Of a stretch of DNA of 64,000 nucleotides, positions 25,523 through 34,734 are shown piece after piece. The notes beneath the pieces are model-generated. The model saw only the letters and a program-made list of their open reading frames with translations, was not told where the DNA came from and did not search any database. A program made the position numbers and the translations under genes. Every line of letters starts with the position of its first letter. Within the stretch, counting starts at the first letter, position 1. The DNA comes from JABSQH01 sp039177505 (lineage in GTDB: Bacteria > Actinomycetota > Acidimicrobiia > Acidimicrobiales > Ilumatobacteraceae): NCBI GenBank assembly GCA_039177505.1, contig JBCDFR010000005.1, positions 32,084 through 96,083 of the forward strand, given 5' to 3'.

Positions 25523-26557
25523 ATGAAGATCTCCACGACCATCGGGTTCAATGGCAACCCCCAGCAGCTGGCCCAACAAGCGAAGGATCTCGAGTCGGCC
25601 GGCGTCGATCTGATCTGGGGCGCTGAGATCTACGGCTACGACCTCGTCTCGACCCTGGCCTATCTGGCGGCCGAGACCTCGACGGTGCAGCTGATGACTG
25701 GCATCATCCCGCTGTACTCGCGCAGCCCAGCGCTGATCGCTCAGACCGCTGCGACCTTGGACGCATTGTCGGAGGGTCGTTTCGTGCTCGGCCTCGGATC
25801 TTCGGGTCCACAAGTGATCGAGGGCTGGCACGGCGTACCGTTCGAGAAGCCGCTGGCCAGAACGCGCGACACGATCGACATCTGCCAGAAGGTGTGGAGC
25901 GGTGAGAAGGTCTCCCACGAAGGCCGCGTGTACAGTCTGCCGCTCCCCGAGGGCGGGACCGGTCTGGGCAAGCCGATCAAGTTCATGAATCGCCCGCCCG
26001 ACCACGACATCCCGATCTCGTTGGCCACGATCGGGCCGAAGAACGTCGAGCTGACCGCCGAGGTCGCCGACATCTGGCAAACGATCCACTTCGTTCCCGA
26101 TCGATTCCAGCAGGTGTGGGGTGAGTCGCTCGCCGCGGGTACGGCTAAGCGCGACCCCGACAAGGCTCCGCTGGAGATCCTCGCCGGCGGCACCGTCGCT
26201 TTGGGCTCCGGTCCCCACGTCGACGAGGCTCGAGCAGCCGCCCGCGGCCTGATCGGCTTCTACGTCGGAGGCATGGGTGCCAAGTCGAAGAACTTCTACA
26301 ACGACTTGTTCAAGCGCTACGGCTGGGAGCAGGAAGCCGAGGAGATCCAAGACCTCTTCCTGTCCGGCAAGCGCGGTGAGGCGATCGCCGCCGTGCCCGA
26401 CGAGTACATCGACCTGTCGGCGTTGATCGGCGATGAGGGTCACGTACGCGAGCGCATCCAGGTGTTCAAGGACGTGGGCGTGTCGTACCTCAACGTGCAG
26501 CCGCACGGACCCGACCCTCTGGCGACCATCGAGAAGGTCAAGGCCTGGTCGGAATAG
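25523..26557 (+). CDS. LLM class F420-dependent oxidoreductase
   Basis: The 344-residue TIM-barrel protein belongs to the luciferase-like monooxygenase group: MKISTTIGFNGNP, VDLIWGAEIYGYD, MTGIIPLYSRSPALIAQTAATLD, EGRFVLGLGSSGPQV. Actinobacterial members mostly use reduced F420. The start has GAGAGGAA upstream. It is followed 17 bp later by another split-barrel protein, so a shared F420 redox function is plausible. Confidence 0.9.
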   Translation: MKISTTIGFNGNPQQLAQQAKDLESAGVDLIWGAEIYGYDLVSTLAYLAAETSTVQLMTGIIPLYSRSPALIAQTAATLDALSEGRFVLGLGSSGPQVIEGWHGVPFEKPLARTRDTIDICQKVWSGEKVSHEGRVYSLPLPEGGTGLGKPIKFMNRPPDHDIPISLATIGPKNVELTAEVADIWQTIHFVPDRFQQVWGESLAAGTAKRDPDKAPLEILAGGTVALGSGPHVDEARAAARGLIGFYVGGMGAKSKNFYNDLFKRYGWEQEAEEIQDLFLSGKRGEAIAAVPDEYIDLSALIGDEGHVRERIQVFKDVGVSYLNVQPHGPDPLATIEKVKAWSE

Positions 26558-26573
26558 CCGGGCTGGGTTGACC

Positions 26574-27068
26574 GTGAGCAAGATCTCCGCCGACGATCCG
26601 CGGGCCAACTACAAGGCCAGCGACACCATCGTCGATGACGACGAGCTGCGTGCGTTTCTCGACGGCAAGCACCGTTGGGTGTTGTCGACGACGCGCAACG
26701 ACGGCCGACCGCAGATGAGCCTGGTCACCGGCGGCATGTTGGCAGACGGGCGGCTTGCCGTTTCGACCTACCCCGAGCGGGTCAAGGCGCGCAACGTGTG
26801 TCGCAACCCGCTCGTGTCGGTCGTTGTGATGGGGTCTGAGTTCAACGACGCATGGGTGCAGATCGACGGCGACGCGGTCGTCGGTGATCTCCCGGAGGTC
26901 GGCGACGATTTCGTCGAGTACTACCGCTCGATTTCCGGCGAGCACCCGGATTGGGACGAGTATCGGGAGGCGATGGCCGAGCAGGGCAAATGTCTCATCC
27001 TCGTCACGCCAACCCGCTGGAGCCCTGTGAGCAAAGGCGGCTTTCCGCCGTCGTTGTTCGAAGACTGA
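26574..27068 (+). CDS. F420-dependent pyridoxamine-oxidase-like protein
   Basis: A 164-residue split-barrel protein with HRWVLSTTRNDGRPQMSLVTGGM, STYPERVKARNVCRNPLVSVVV and VQIDGDAVV, the pattern of mycobacterial F420-binding members such as Rv0121c. GTG at 26574 is used. It lies between the LLM enzyme and glutamate dehydrogenase with 16-18 bp gaps, so the three may be cotranscribed. Confidence 0.85.
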   Translation: MSKISADDPRANYKASDTIVDDDELRAFLDGKHRWVLSTTRNDGRPQMSLVTGGMLADGRLAVSTYPERVKARNVCRNPLVSVVVMGSEFNDAWVQIDGDAVVGDLPEVGDDFVEYYRSISGEHPDWDEYREAMAEQGKCLILVTPTRWSPVSKGGFPPSLFED

Positions 27069-27086
27069 GAGACGAGAGAACCCGCG

Positions 27087-28451
27087 ATGGCACTGTCCGA
27101 TCACGTTGACCTGCCGCGATTCATGGAGGGCGTCGAGCGACGCAATCCCGGGCAGAGTGAGTTCATCCAGGCGGTGCACGAAGTCGCGGCCGACGTGTTT
27201 CCGTGGATCATCCAGAACAATCGGGAGGAGTACCTCGAGTACCAGATTCTGCGACGTATCGCGGAGCCCGATCGCGTCGTCAGCTTCCGTGTGTGCTGGG
27301 AGGACGACAACCACAACATCCGCGTGCAGCGCGGCTGGCGAGTGCAGAACAACAATGCCATCGGCCCATACAAAGGCGGGCTGCGATTCCACCCGAGCGT
27401 GACTGAGAGCGTGCTCAAGTTCCTCGCCTTCGAGCAGACGTTCAAGAACAGCCTGACCGGCCTGCCGATGGGTGGTGGGAAAGGTGGCGCCAACTTCAAC
27501 CCACGCGGCAAGACCGATCACGAGGTGATGCGGTTCTGCCAATCGTTCATGACCGAGCTGTACCGCCACGTCGGCGACGACACGGACGTCCCCGCCGGCG
27601 ACATCGGTGTAGGCGCGCGGGAGATCGGCTACATGTTCGGCCAGTACAAGCGGATCACCAATCGATTCACCGGGGTGCTGACGGGCAAGGCGATCGAGTT
27701 CGGCGGCAGTGAGATCCGCACCGAGGCGACCGGTTACGGGGTCGTGTACTTCCTGGCGAACATGTTCGAGTACCGCAATCGTTCGTTGGAGGGCGCGCGC
27801 TGCGCAATCTCGGGTTCGGGAAATGTGGCGCTGCACGCGGCCGAGAAGGTGCTGCAGCTCGGCGGCAGCGTGCACACCTTCTCGGATTCCGGTGGGTTCG
27901 TGTTCGACCCGGATGGTATCGACGAGGAGAAACTCGCCTGGACCAAGGAGTTGAAAGGGGAGCGACGCGGCCGGATCGCCGAGTACGCCAACCGCTATCC
28001 CGGGGCGACGTTCCACGCCGATCAGCGGCCGTGGTCGGTGCCGTGCGACGTCGCCCTGCCGTGTGCGACTCAGAACGAATTGAGCGGCGGCGATGCCCGC
28101 GAACTGGTCGCCAACGGGTGTATCGCCGTCGCTGAGGGCGCCAACATGCCGACCGACGCCGATGGCATCGAAGTGTTCGCCGAAGCGGGCACGTGGTTCG
28201 CCCCCGGCAAGGCGGCAAACGCGGGCGGCGTCGCGGTGTCCGGGTTGGAGATGAGCCAGAACTCGGCTCGCCTCGTCTGGGAGGAAGACGAGGTCGAGCG
28301 GCAACTGGTCGACATCATGGCCGGCATCCATGATCGCTGCGTCGAGCATGGCCGGGTCGCCGACACCGGTGACGTCAACTACGTACGCGGTGCGAACATC
28401 GCCGGGTTCGTCAAGGTCGCCGACGCGATGCTGGCGTTCGGTGTGGTGTAG
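27087..28451 (+). CDS. gdhA: NADP-specific glutamate dehydrogenase
   Basis: The 454-residue length and motifs fit hexameric NADP-dependent glutamate dehydrogenase, which makes glutamate from 2-oxoglutarate and ammonium. The substrate-site loop is GPYKGGLRFHPSV, the catalytic lysine is in LPMGGGKGGANF, and the Rossmann loop is ISGSGNVALHAAEKV. PAGDIGVGAREIGYMFG and the C-terminal NIAGFVKVADAML are also typical. RBS GAGAGA precedes ATG at 27087. Confidence 0.95.
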   Translation: MALSDHVDLPRFMEGVERRNPGQSEFIQAVHEVAADVFPWIIQNNREEYLEYQILRRIAEPDRVVSFRVCWEDDNHNIRVQRGWRVQNNNAIGPYKGGLRFHPSVTESVLKFLAFEQTFKNSLTGLPMGGGKGGANFNPRGKTDHEVMRFCQSFMTELYRHVGDDTDVPAGDIGVGAREIGYMFGQYKRITNRFTGVLTGKAIEFGGSEIRTEATGYGVVYFLANMFEYRNRSLEGARCAISGSGNVALHAAEKVLQLGGSVHTFSDSGGFVFDPDGIDEEKLAWTKELKGERRGRIAEYANRYPGATFHADQRPWSVPCDVALPCATQNELSGGDARELVANGCIAVAEGANMPTDADGIEVFAEAGTWFAPGKAANAGGVAVSGLEMSQNSARLVWEEDEVERQLVDIMAGIHDRCVEHGRVADTGDVNYVRGANIAGFVKVADAMLAFGVV

Positions 28452-28456
28452 CCCGC

Positions 28457-28720
28457 TCAGCGCACGATGAGGTGGACGTCGCCGAATTCGTGCCAGCGGT
28501 AGCGGGCCTCGACCGCAGCGTCGTAGGCCGACTGGAGAGCGTCCGGCGCGGCAATTGCGGCCAGCATCTGCAGGTGCGACGCTTCTGGTTCGTGCCAACC
28601 CGTGAGGAGCCCGTCAACCGAGGGGGCGCCCCGCTCCGGTGTGACGATCACGTCGGTCCAACCGGCGCCGGGATGGACATCTCCACGGTCGTCGCAGTGA
28701 ACCCCCGGCGCCTCGCGTCT
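28457..28720 (-). pseudogene. queA-like gene, C-terminal remnant
   Basis: The last ~85 residues, GAGWTDVIVTPERG, VDGLLTGWHEPEASHLQML and YRWHEFGDVHLIVR, match the end of actinobacterial S-adenosylmethionine:tRNA ribosyltransferase-isomerase-like proteins. Upstream of about 28720 the similarity stops and no N-terminal three quarters is present. The break lies at the left edge of the lanthipeptide island, so insertion or rearrangement there probably removed the rest. Confidence 0.7.
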
Positions 28721-28979
28721 GCTGGTAATTGCTGCGTGGCCAGTCTGCGATTCATCAGGTGGCATCGAGGGGACGATCCGAGCGGACGATCCAAATGCTC
28801 GTTGCGTCGAGTTGGCGCCGACCGTCCGCCCGGGGAGCTCGGCCAAGCGGCCATCAGGAACCGACTCTTCGCAACGGACGGAGGAATCATGGAGCAACGG
28901 TCCTACTCACCGTGGGGCACATGCCGACGCAATCCTGGCCGAGATGCCGTCGGCACCGGTTGTGGCGAGCAGTTCGTTG

Positions 28980-29377
28980 CTGTCGGCCTCGCTCCGCCGT
29001 GAGCGCAGCCGCCTCGTCGTCGACGTTCTTGTGGGCGTCGGAGGCCAGCACACCGGCGGCCGCCGTGGGCGCGGGCGCCGCTTGACACATCTGCAACGGT
29101 GAAGCCCTTCCGGTCGAGGAGGCAGCCCAGCAGTTCAGTGACGAGTCGACTTCGTTGGTGTGGCCTTGACCGGAAGGGAGAGCGACTTCCAGGACTTCAT
29201 CGACCAATACGGCCTGAGATTTCCGCAGATCAGCGACGATCAGAGCGATGTGTGACACGTTTCGGCATCGCCGACCAGTCGGCGCTCGCGATCCTCTCAC
29301 CCGACTGGTCGGTCGAGACCGTGGCCGGCGCAGTCGACGACTGGCTGCTTAAGCAGATCGTTACCGAGTCCGCCTGA
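28980..29377 (+). pseudogene. Thioredoxin-like (TlpA/redoxin) gene, decayed
   Basis: Fragments in different plus-strand frames line up as a TlpA-type protein. They are a degraded active-site strand (TFLWASEASTP where NFWASWCTPC is usual), EALPVEEAAQQFSDES, then VALTGRESDFQDFIDQYGLR with FPQISDD, a stop, and in another frame RFGIADQSALAILSPDWSVE. At least two frameshifts are needed and the CxxC is gone. Between 28720 and 28980 I see no recognisable gene. Confidence 0.55.
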
Positions 29378-29388
29378 CGCCGAAAGGG

Positions 29389-32300
29389 TTGTCCCGGGCC
29401 CGTGCGACCGTCAGCGAGTACGGTCCCGTACCGGTGGCCAACGGCATGCGCGAACGAACGACGTCCCGCGAGTGGCTCGCCGGGATCGCGGCAGGCGCCG
29501 CAACGATCGACGAGCGGATCGCCGGCGAGGTCGACATCCAACCGGACGACCACCTCGCGACGATCCGGCTCGAACGCTGGATCGCAAAGGTGGCGGAAGG
29601 CGACCGCGCGGCCTTCCGCCGGCGGCTCGCCGCCGCTGGATGGGACGAAGCCCGCGCCCGGACTGCACTCGGTCGGGCGCGTTGGCCCGCCGCCCGTGCA
29701 CTCCCGGCATGGTCCCGGACACTCGGGGCTGCGTCCGATGCCGCTGCTGCACTCGGGGCCGACTGCCTCACGCGCGCCGTCCCCGGAGTGAGCTCCGCGA
29801 CGTTCGAGACGTTGCAGGCGCCGTTCGTGCTGGCGGCCAGCGACGCACTCGAACAGGAGATCGTCCGCCATGATCTCGTCGGTACGATCGCCCCGGGAGC
29901 CTCTGCGCCTGCGTTGGCGCAGCTGCTCTCGTCGTTGTCCGATACCGCAGCTGCGGTGAACTATGCGCAGTTCTCGCAGTTCCGTCGTGGACGGCTGGGT
30001 CGACTGGGCGAGCTGATGGTGCGCTCCGACCCGCAGCCCGGACGAGAGCTCTACGACGAGTACGAGTCCACCCTGCTTGCCGACGCATTCCAGCTGCGAT
30101 TCGCCGAATACCCATTTCTCGCCAGGAGGTTGGCAACCTCAACGCACAATCTCGTTGCGGGCATCATTGAGGTGCTGGTGCGACGTCGGCTCGATGCCGA
30201 CCGCCTGGCCGAGACGTTCGCGCTTCCCGCTGATGCACGCGTCGTCCGAATCGAGCCGACCGCGGGCGACACGCACGCAGGACGGTCAGTTCTCCGTCTT
30301 GAGTTCGACAACGGCATCGAGTTGGCGTACAAGCCACGGCCTCTCCAGGCAGAGCTGCTGTGGGGCGCGGTGCTGCGGTCCGTGGCCAAACGGGTCGGCG
30401 ATGCACCGGTCACGCTCGACAGCGGGGCGTGGGGCTGGTCGCAGTGGGTGCATCACCGTCCGTGCGAGAACGTCACCGAGGTGCGCTCCGTGTTTCGAAG
30501 CGCTGGCATGCTCCTTGCGATTGGGCATGCGCTCGGCACCGTCGACTTGCACAGCGAAAACGTGGTGGTAGACGGTCGATCGATGCACGTCGTCGATGCC
30601 GAGATGGCGATTCAACCCGCCGTTGACCGCCTCCTCCCCGTCCGCGCAGATCTGCCACCACCGCCCGGCTCGGTCCTCGACGTCGGCGTGCTTCCCTCGT
30701 ACGCCGAACTACGACGCGACGAGTACGTCGACGTCGGTGTGCTCGGCGAGCACGCCGACAGCGTCGTTCGGTGGCCTGGTTGGTCATCACCGGGAAGCGA
30801 CGCAATCGTGCGTTCGGAGCGCGAGCAAACGATGGCCCCTGTGGCGGCGAGCGAGATCTGGCTCGCCGGGGAGCGGGTCCGCCCAGAAGACCATACCGAC
30901 GCACTCGTCGGCGGTTTCACCGCTGCGTACCTCGAGCTCCGACGGCTGGAGGAGCCGTTGATCACCCGCGTCGCAGACGCTGCCCACGCGTCGCTTCGTG
31001 TGGTCGTGCAACCGACGTGGCTCTATGTCCGCTGCCTTCGACGACTCGCCGACACCGATGCGTTGACCGGGGGGGTTGAGCAACAAATCCAAGCCGAGGT
31101 GCTCAGGCGTCAGCTCGCCCGTCTCGATTCCAGCGACCCGCTCCATGAGGTTCGCGCACGCGAGGTCGCTGCGTTGTGTGAGGGCGACGTTCCCTACTTC
31201 ACTTGCCGGGCCGATTCCACCCAACTGTGCGACTGCGAGGTCACGACGGGTCGTACATCGGCGATCGACAACGTCAGACGAAGGCTTCGATCCCTCAGCG
31301 GCGACGATCTGGCGCGGCAATGCGAACTCATCAAGGCGTCGATCACGTTGCGCACCTTCGGCCTTGGAGATCGGAATCCGATGCCCCCGCCGCCGGTGAC
31401 GACGGTCCCCACGACCGAGGACCAAGCGCTCAACATCGCCGTTCAAATCGGCGATCGACTCCTGGCCGATGGCGCCCGCGGGCCCGACGGCGGTGGGTTG
31501 TGGTGGCATGGCGCCCGGCCAGTGCGGCCAGGAGGCCGAAGGGCGCCACTCCACCGACAGAGCTGGGACCTCTACGCAGGAGCCCCCGGCATCGCAGCAT
31601 CATTCGCCGCATTGTTCGCAGCGACCGGGGATCATCGTTGGCAGCGCGCCGCTCACGAAGCGTGCCGGCCCTACCTCGGCGCGGTCGCTGATGACGCAAC
31701 CGCGTTCGTAGCTGTCTCAGGCTTCGGCGCGCACACTGGCGCAGCGGGCACGGCGTTTGGGTTTCGTGTCGTCGCCGGTGTCGCCGAGCTCCCGGACCTC
31801 GACGACGCCGCCCGCTCGATCGTCGCTGCACTTCCGAGCCTCGATACGACCTCCAGTGAGGACTTCGACGTCATCGGGGGGCTCGCCGGCACCATCCTTG
31901 CGACGCTTGCCATCGCTGAACAGCCGAGCGATGAGCTGAGATCGGCGATCGGTCAGTGGTCCGTGTACCTGGCCAACAGCGCAACGCCGCCGATCGGCGA
32001 TCCGGACGGCGCCGCAATCGCCTGGCCGAGTGTCGATGCCGAAGCGGAACTTAGCTATTCCCATGGCTCTGCCGGCATCATCGACGCGCTGGTCAGTGCA
32101 GCGTCGAGCGTCGACGATGAACGCGCGAAGACCTGCAGCAGGGTCGCCGGCGAGGCCCAGAGGACGCATTTGGCACGACTCGGTAACCGGGCACGACCCG
32201 CCGAACCGGCTCACCGATCGCACGACCCACTCGGTTGGTGCCGCGGCGTAACCGGCCACCTGTACTCGCTGGAGCGGGTCGAGGACGCCACGAACACCGC

Positions 32301-32685
32301 TGTCCAGGCACTGCGACACCGCTGCGCGAGCACTGACGGAGACAGCGATATCTCTCTGTGCTGCGGTCTCGCCGGGCGGCTCGAGTACTGGAGAGGGCGG
32401 GCACGACGCAGCCCCGAGGATCGGCTGGCCAGTCAGACAGCACATGACTTGGCCGACCGGCTCGTCACGCTGCTCGCGTCGTCGTCCGACGTCGAGCGCT
32501 ATGGGCGCGCGCCCAACCTCCCGATGCGTCCCCATGCCTCGGTTCCAGCTCCCGGCCTGTTCCAAGGTGACGCAGGGGTGATCTGGTCGCTTGCAGCATT
32601 GGCCGCACCTTCTCTCCCAGTGCTCCACTTCTGGGAGACGAGAACAGACCTTGATGCCCCACAAGGCGAGGGCACGACGCATTAG
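29389..32685 (+). CDS. lanM: Class II lanthipeptide synthetase LanM (CCG type)
   Basis: A 1098-residue bifunctional enzyme that phosphorylates and dehydrates Ser/Thr in a precursor peptide and then couples Cys to form lanthionine rings. The dehydratase half has AYKPRPL, D386-L-H-S-E-N391 and the VDAE acidic pair (D403, E405). The cyclase half has H892 (YSHGSAGI), C951 (WCRG) and C991-C992-G in place of the common CHG. This replaces the usual zinc-ligand histidine by cysteine, as in ProcM-like, substrate-tolerant LanMs. The TTG at 29389 is the likely start. The precursors lie 0.6 kb downstream. Confidence 0.93.
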   Translation: MSRARATVSEYGPVPVANGMRERTTSREWLAGIAAGAATIDERIAGEVDIQPDDHLATIRLERWIAKVAEGDRAAFRRRLAAAGWDEARARTALGRARWPAARALPAWSRTLGAASDAAAALGADCLTRAVPGVSSATFETLQAPFVLAASDALEQEIVRHDLVGTIAPGASAPALAQLLSSLSDTAAAVNYAQFSQFRRGRLGRLGELMVRSDPQPGRELYDEYESTLLADAFQLRFAEYPFLARRLATSTHNLVAGIIEVLVRRRLDADRLAETFALPADARVVRIEPTAGDTHAGRSVLRLEFDNGIELAYKPRPLQAELLWGAVLRSVAKRVGDAPVTLDSGAWGWSQWVHHRPCENVTEVRSVFRSAGMLLAIGHALGTVDLHSENVVVDGRSMHVVDAEMAIQPAVDRLLPVRADLPPPPGSVLDVGVLPSYAELRRDEYVDVGVLGEHADSVVRWPGWSSPGSDAIVRSEREQTMAPVAASEIWLAGERVRPEDHTDALVGGFTAAYLELRRLEEPLITRVADAAHASLRVVVQPTWLYVRCLRRLADTDALTGGVEQQIQAEVLRRQLARLDSSDPLHEVRAREVAALCEGDVPYFTCRADSTQLCDCEVTTGRTSAIDNVRRRLRSLSGDDLARQCELIKASITLRTFGLGDRNPMPPPPVTTVPTTEDQALNIAVQIGDRLLADGARGPDGGGLWWHGARPVRPGGRRAPLHRQSWDLYAGAPGIAASFAALFAATGDHRWQRAAHEACRPYLGAVADDATAFVAVSGFGAHTGAAGTAFGFRVVAGVAELPDLDDAARSIVAALPSLDTTSSEDFDVIGGLAGTILATLAIAEQPSDELRSAIGQWSVYLANSATPPIGDPDGAAIAWPSVDAEAELSYSHGSAGIIDALVSAASSVDDERAKTCSRVAGEAQRTHLARLGNRARPAEPAHRSHDPLGWCRGVTGHLYSLERVEDATNTAVQALRHRCASTDGDSDISLCCGLAGRLEYWRGRARRSPEDRLASQTAHDLADRLVTLLASSSDVERYGRAPNLPMRPHASVPAPGLFQGDAGVIWSLAALAAPSLPVLHFWETRTDLDAPQGEGTTH

Positions 32686-32789
32686 GCCGTACCAGCCCGC
32701 ATTGTTCAGTCGGGGCTGTCGGGCGAGGCCTCGATGTGGACGCTCGCGGAGCGGTGATCGCAGTGGATGGTGGGCTGGCGTGGGACCGT

Positions 32790-33200
32790 GCGAGGTCAGA
32801 GTGACGGGCGGTGTTGGTTGGGCGGCTTGGTCGGGCGAATGCGGTCGCCGGCGACCGCGGTGGCGATGTTCAGCAGCGCGTCCGGAGCTGTTAGACACGG
32901 TCGAACGCGGTCACGAGGTCGAGCGTCCAGGGCCAGTTGGCGCCGAGCCGGCCGGTAGTTCGCCGGTTAGTCCGGCAGGGCCCGCCGGCGGTGCGCAACA
33001 GGCAGGAGTGGAGCCGTTTCGGTTCTGAATCCGGATCGTCGAGGTCGGTGGCGAGCACGCAGTAGCGGTGTCCATCGAGGTCGGCGAGGAGTGGACGGAG
33101 CCCGAACCCCCGCTTCCACGTCGGATGATGGCTTGGCCGTCGACAGGCACAAGTTCCCGCGACAGAAGGGCGGTTCAGAGGGCCCGCGACCGGCATACCA
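32790..33200 (-). mobile_element. IS1380-like transposase remnant
   Basis: Minus-strand fragments read KRGFGLRPLLADLDGHRYCV, EPKRLHSCLLRTAG, then WPWTLDLVTAFDRV and, after a frame change, LLNIATAVAGDRIRPTKPP. That order resembles the C-terminal end of actinobacterial IS1380-type transposases (EPKKLRYRLLH, WPW, LVTAF). No intact frame or terminal repeats are visible. It fills much of the 573-bp gap between lanM and the first precursor gene. Confidence 0.45.
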
Positions 33201-33258
33201 CTTCTGCACAACCTCGGCTAACATCTCGAAAGCAACAACTCCCACCCAGGAAGCCGAG

Positions 33259-33579
33259 ATGCCACACATCCCCACACCAGAGGAAATTGAGCGCCTGATC
33301 ATCGAACGGGCGACGACCGACCCCGATTTCCGCGCGCGGCTTCTCGCCGACCCACGCGGCACATTGCAGTCTGACTTCTTCTCGGACCCGATTCCCGAGC
33401 AGATTCGGATCACCGTCCTCGAGCAAGCGCCAGACGAAGCAATGATCGTGCTCCCGTCTGCGGTGGGAGGCGACGTTACGGACAGCGAGTTGGCCGGTGC
33501 CGCCTTTGGCGGCTGGGATCCTGGCGGTGGCACCTCGCCCGGCTGCAACGTGCAGAGCTGCCAGTACTCTTGCACCTAG
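33259..33579 (+). CDS. lanA1: Lanthipeptide precursor with nitrile-hydratase-like leader (NHLP)
   Basis: A 106-residue peptide with AGGAAG upstream of ATG. The leader has the NHLP pattern: EEIERLIIERATTDPDFRAR, LLADPRGTLQSDF, PEQIRITVLEQAPDE, MIVLP, ending LAGAAFGG with a double glycine (G84-G85) where the C39 peptidase should cut. The 21-residue core starts at W86 and includes TSPGCNVQSCQYSCT, with C96, C101 and C105 and five Ser/Thr. Up to three thioether rings are possible. LanM, adaptor and transporters are in the same cluster. Confidence 0.92.
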   Translation: MPHIPTPEEIERLIIERATTDPDFRARLLADPRGTLQSDFFSDPIPEQIRITVLEQAPDEAMIVLPSAVGGDVTDSELAGAAFGGWDPGGGTSPGCNVQSCQYSCT

Positions 33580-33595
33580 GACACAGAGAACCGGC

Positions 33596-33915
33596 ATGGC
33601 CAACGGCCCGTCAACCGAGGAGATCAAACGTCCCGTAATCGAACGGGCGGCGACCGGCTCAAAGTTCCGTGTACGGCCAAGTGCGGATCCGGGTGGCAGG
33701 TTCCCCTCCGACTTCTTCTCCGGGCGGGTCCGCGAGCAGGTGCGCATCACGGTCATCGAGGACGCCCCAGACGCTGGGGTTGTCGCGTTCCCGCCTCGTG
33801 CAGGAGCCTGTGTTGCCGACGACGAGCTCTCGAAATCGCAGCGGCGCGACGCACCGGCGATCGTGTTGGAATCTCTCCTGTCTGCAACGTGACGAGTTGC
33901 AACTACCCCTGCTGA
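33596..33915 (+). pseudogene. lanA2: Second NHLP precursor, frameshifted before its core
   Basis: The ATG frame repeats the first leader (EEIKRPVIERAATGSKFRVR, SDFFSGRVREQVRITVIED, DDEL) but ends at 33892 without a cysteine core. Reading one base earlier from about 33830 onward gives SPVCNVTSCNYPC and a stop at 33913, clearly homologous to SPGCNVQSCQYSC of the first precursor at identical spacing. A 2-bp gain in a TC-repeat, at ctctc (33827-33831) or tctctc (33872-33877), explains the break. Leader residues RP..PSADPGG also depart from the consensus. Confidence 0.8.
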
Positions 33916-33942
33916 CCACTGATTGGACGAGACGCGGGCGCC

Positions 33943-34734
33943 GTGAGATTTCGGTCCCGTGCGGTGACCCCACTCTGGGAGCTTCGCAAGAGTCGCAGCC
34001 TCCCCCAGCTGGTTGGGGTCTCTTCCCTCCTGATCACGGGCATAGCGACGCTCAGCATCGCCGCGATGTTGGCATGGGTGTTGCTCGGCACGGTTGAGGA
34101 GCAGGTCGAGGGCACCGGACTACTGATCCGCGAACCTGGCCTCACTGCGGTCGACGCACCAAATGATGGGATCGTCGTCGACGTCACGCGAACGGTCGAC
34201 GACGTGGTCGTTGCTGGCGCGCCGTTGTTCTCGCTCAAGACACCATCCGGTTCAACGGTCGTCGTCCAAGCACCCGCCTCCGGTGTCGTCTCCGTGGTGA
34301 CGACGACGGTGGGATCAGTGGTTCAGCTCGGCGATCGGCTTGCCACGCTCTCGCCAGCGACAGGCCCGATCGCTGCGACCGTGTTCGTCGACGCTCTCGA
34401 AGCAGTCGACGTCGAGCCCGGCATGGAGGCGATCGTGTGGCCATTCGGAACGTCGCCAGCCGAGGAGGGCGCAGCAGTGGGCGTCGTCACCTCTATCGCT
34501 ACATTCCCGGCGACGTTCGCTCAGCTCGAAGCGGCCCTGCAGTCCGGCCCGCTCGTCGCATCACTGTCCAGATCGCCCGTCGTCGAGGTGACCATCTCAC
34601 TCGGCGACGAGCGCACGCTCGATTGGACTCTCGCCGATCCGGCGGCAGCGAAAGCCCGGCCGGGCAGCGTCGTGCGCGCCAACGTCACGATTTCCTCGCA
34701 ACGACCAATCGACGCGATCCTCGGCGCTCGATGA
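33943..34734 (+). CDS. HlyD-like membrane fusion protein of NHLM bacteriocin export
   Basis: The 263-residue protein has an N-terminal membrane helix (VSSLLITGIATLSIAAMLAW), then lipoyl-like beta segments (VDAPNDGIVVDVTRTVDDVV, VQAPASGVVSVVTTTVGSVV) and a C-terminal barrel. This is the pattern of NHLM secretion proteins that link the ABC exporter to the periplasm or cell envelope. GTG at 33943; its stop overlaps the next start as ATGA. Confidence 0.85.
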   Translation: MRFRSRAVTPLWELRKSRSLPQLVGVSSLLITGIATLSIAAMLAWVLLGTVEEQVEGTGLLIREPGLTAVDAPNDGIVVDVTRTVDDVVVAGAPLFSLKTPSGSTVVVQAPASGVVSVVTTTVGSVVQLGDRLATLSPATGPIAATVFVDALEAVDVEPGMEAIVWPFGTSPAEEGAAVGVVTSIATFPATFAQLEAALQSGPLVASLSRSPVVEVTISLGDERTLDWTLADPAAAKARPGSVVRANVTISSQRPIDAILGAR

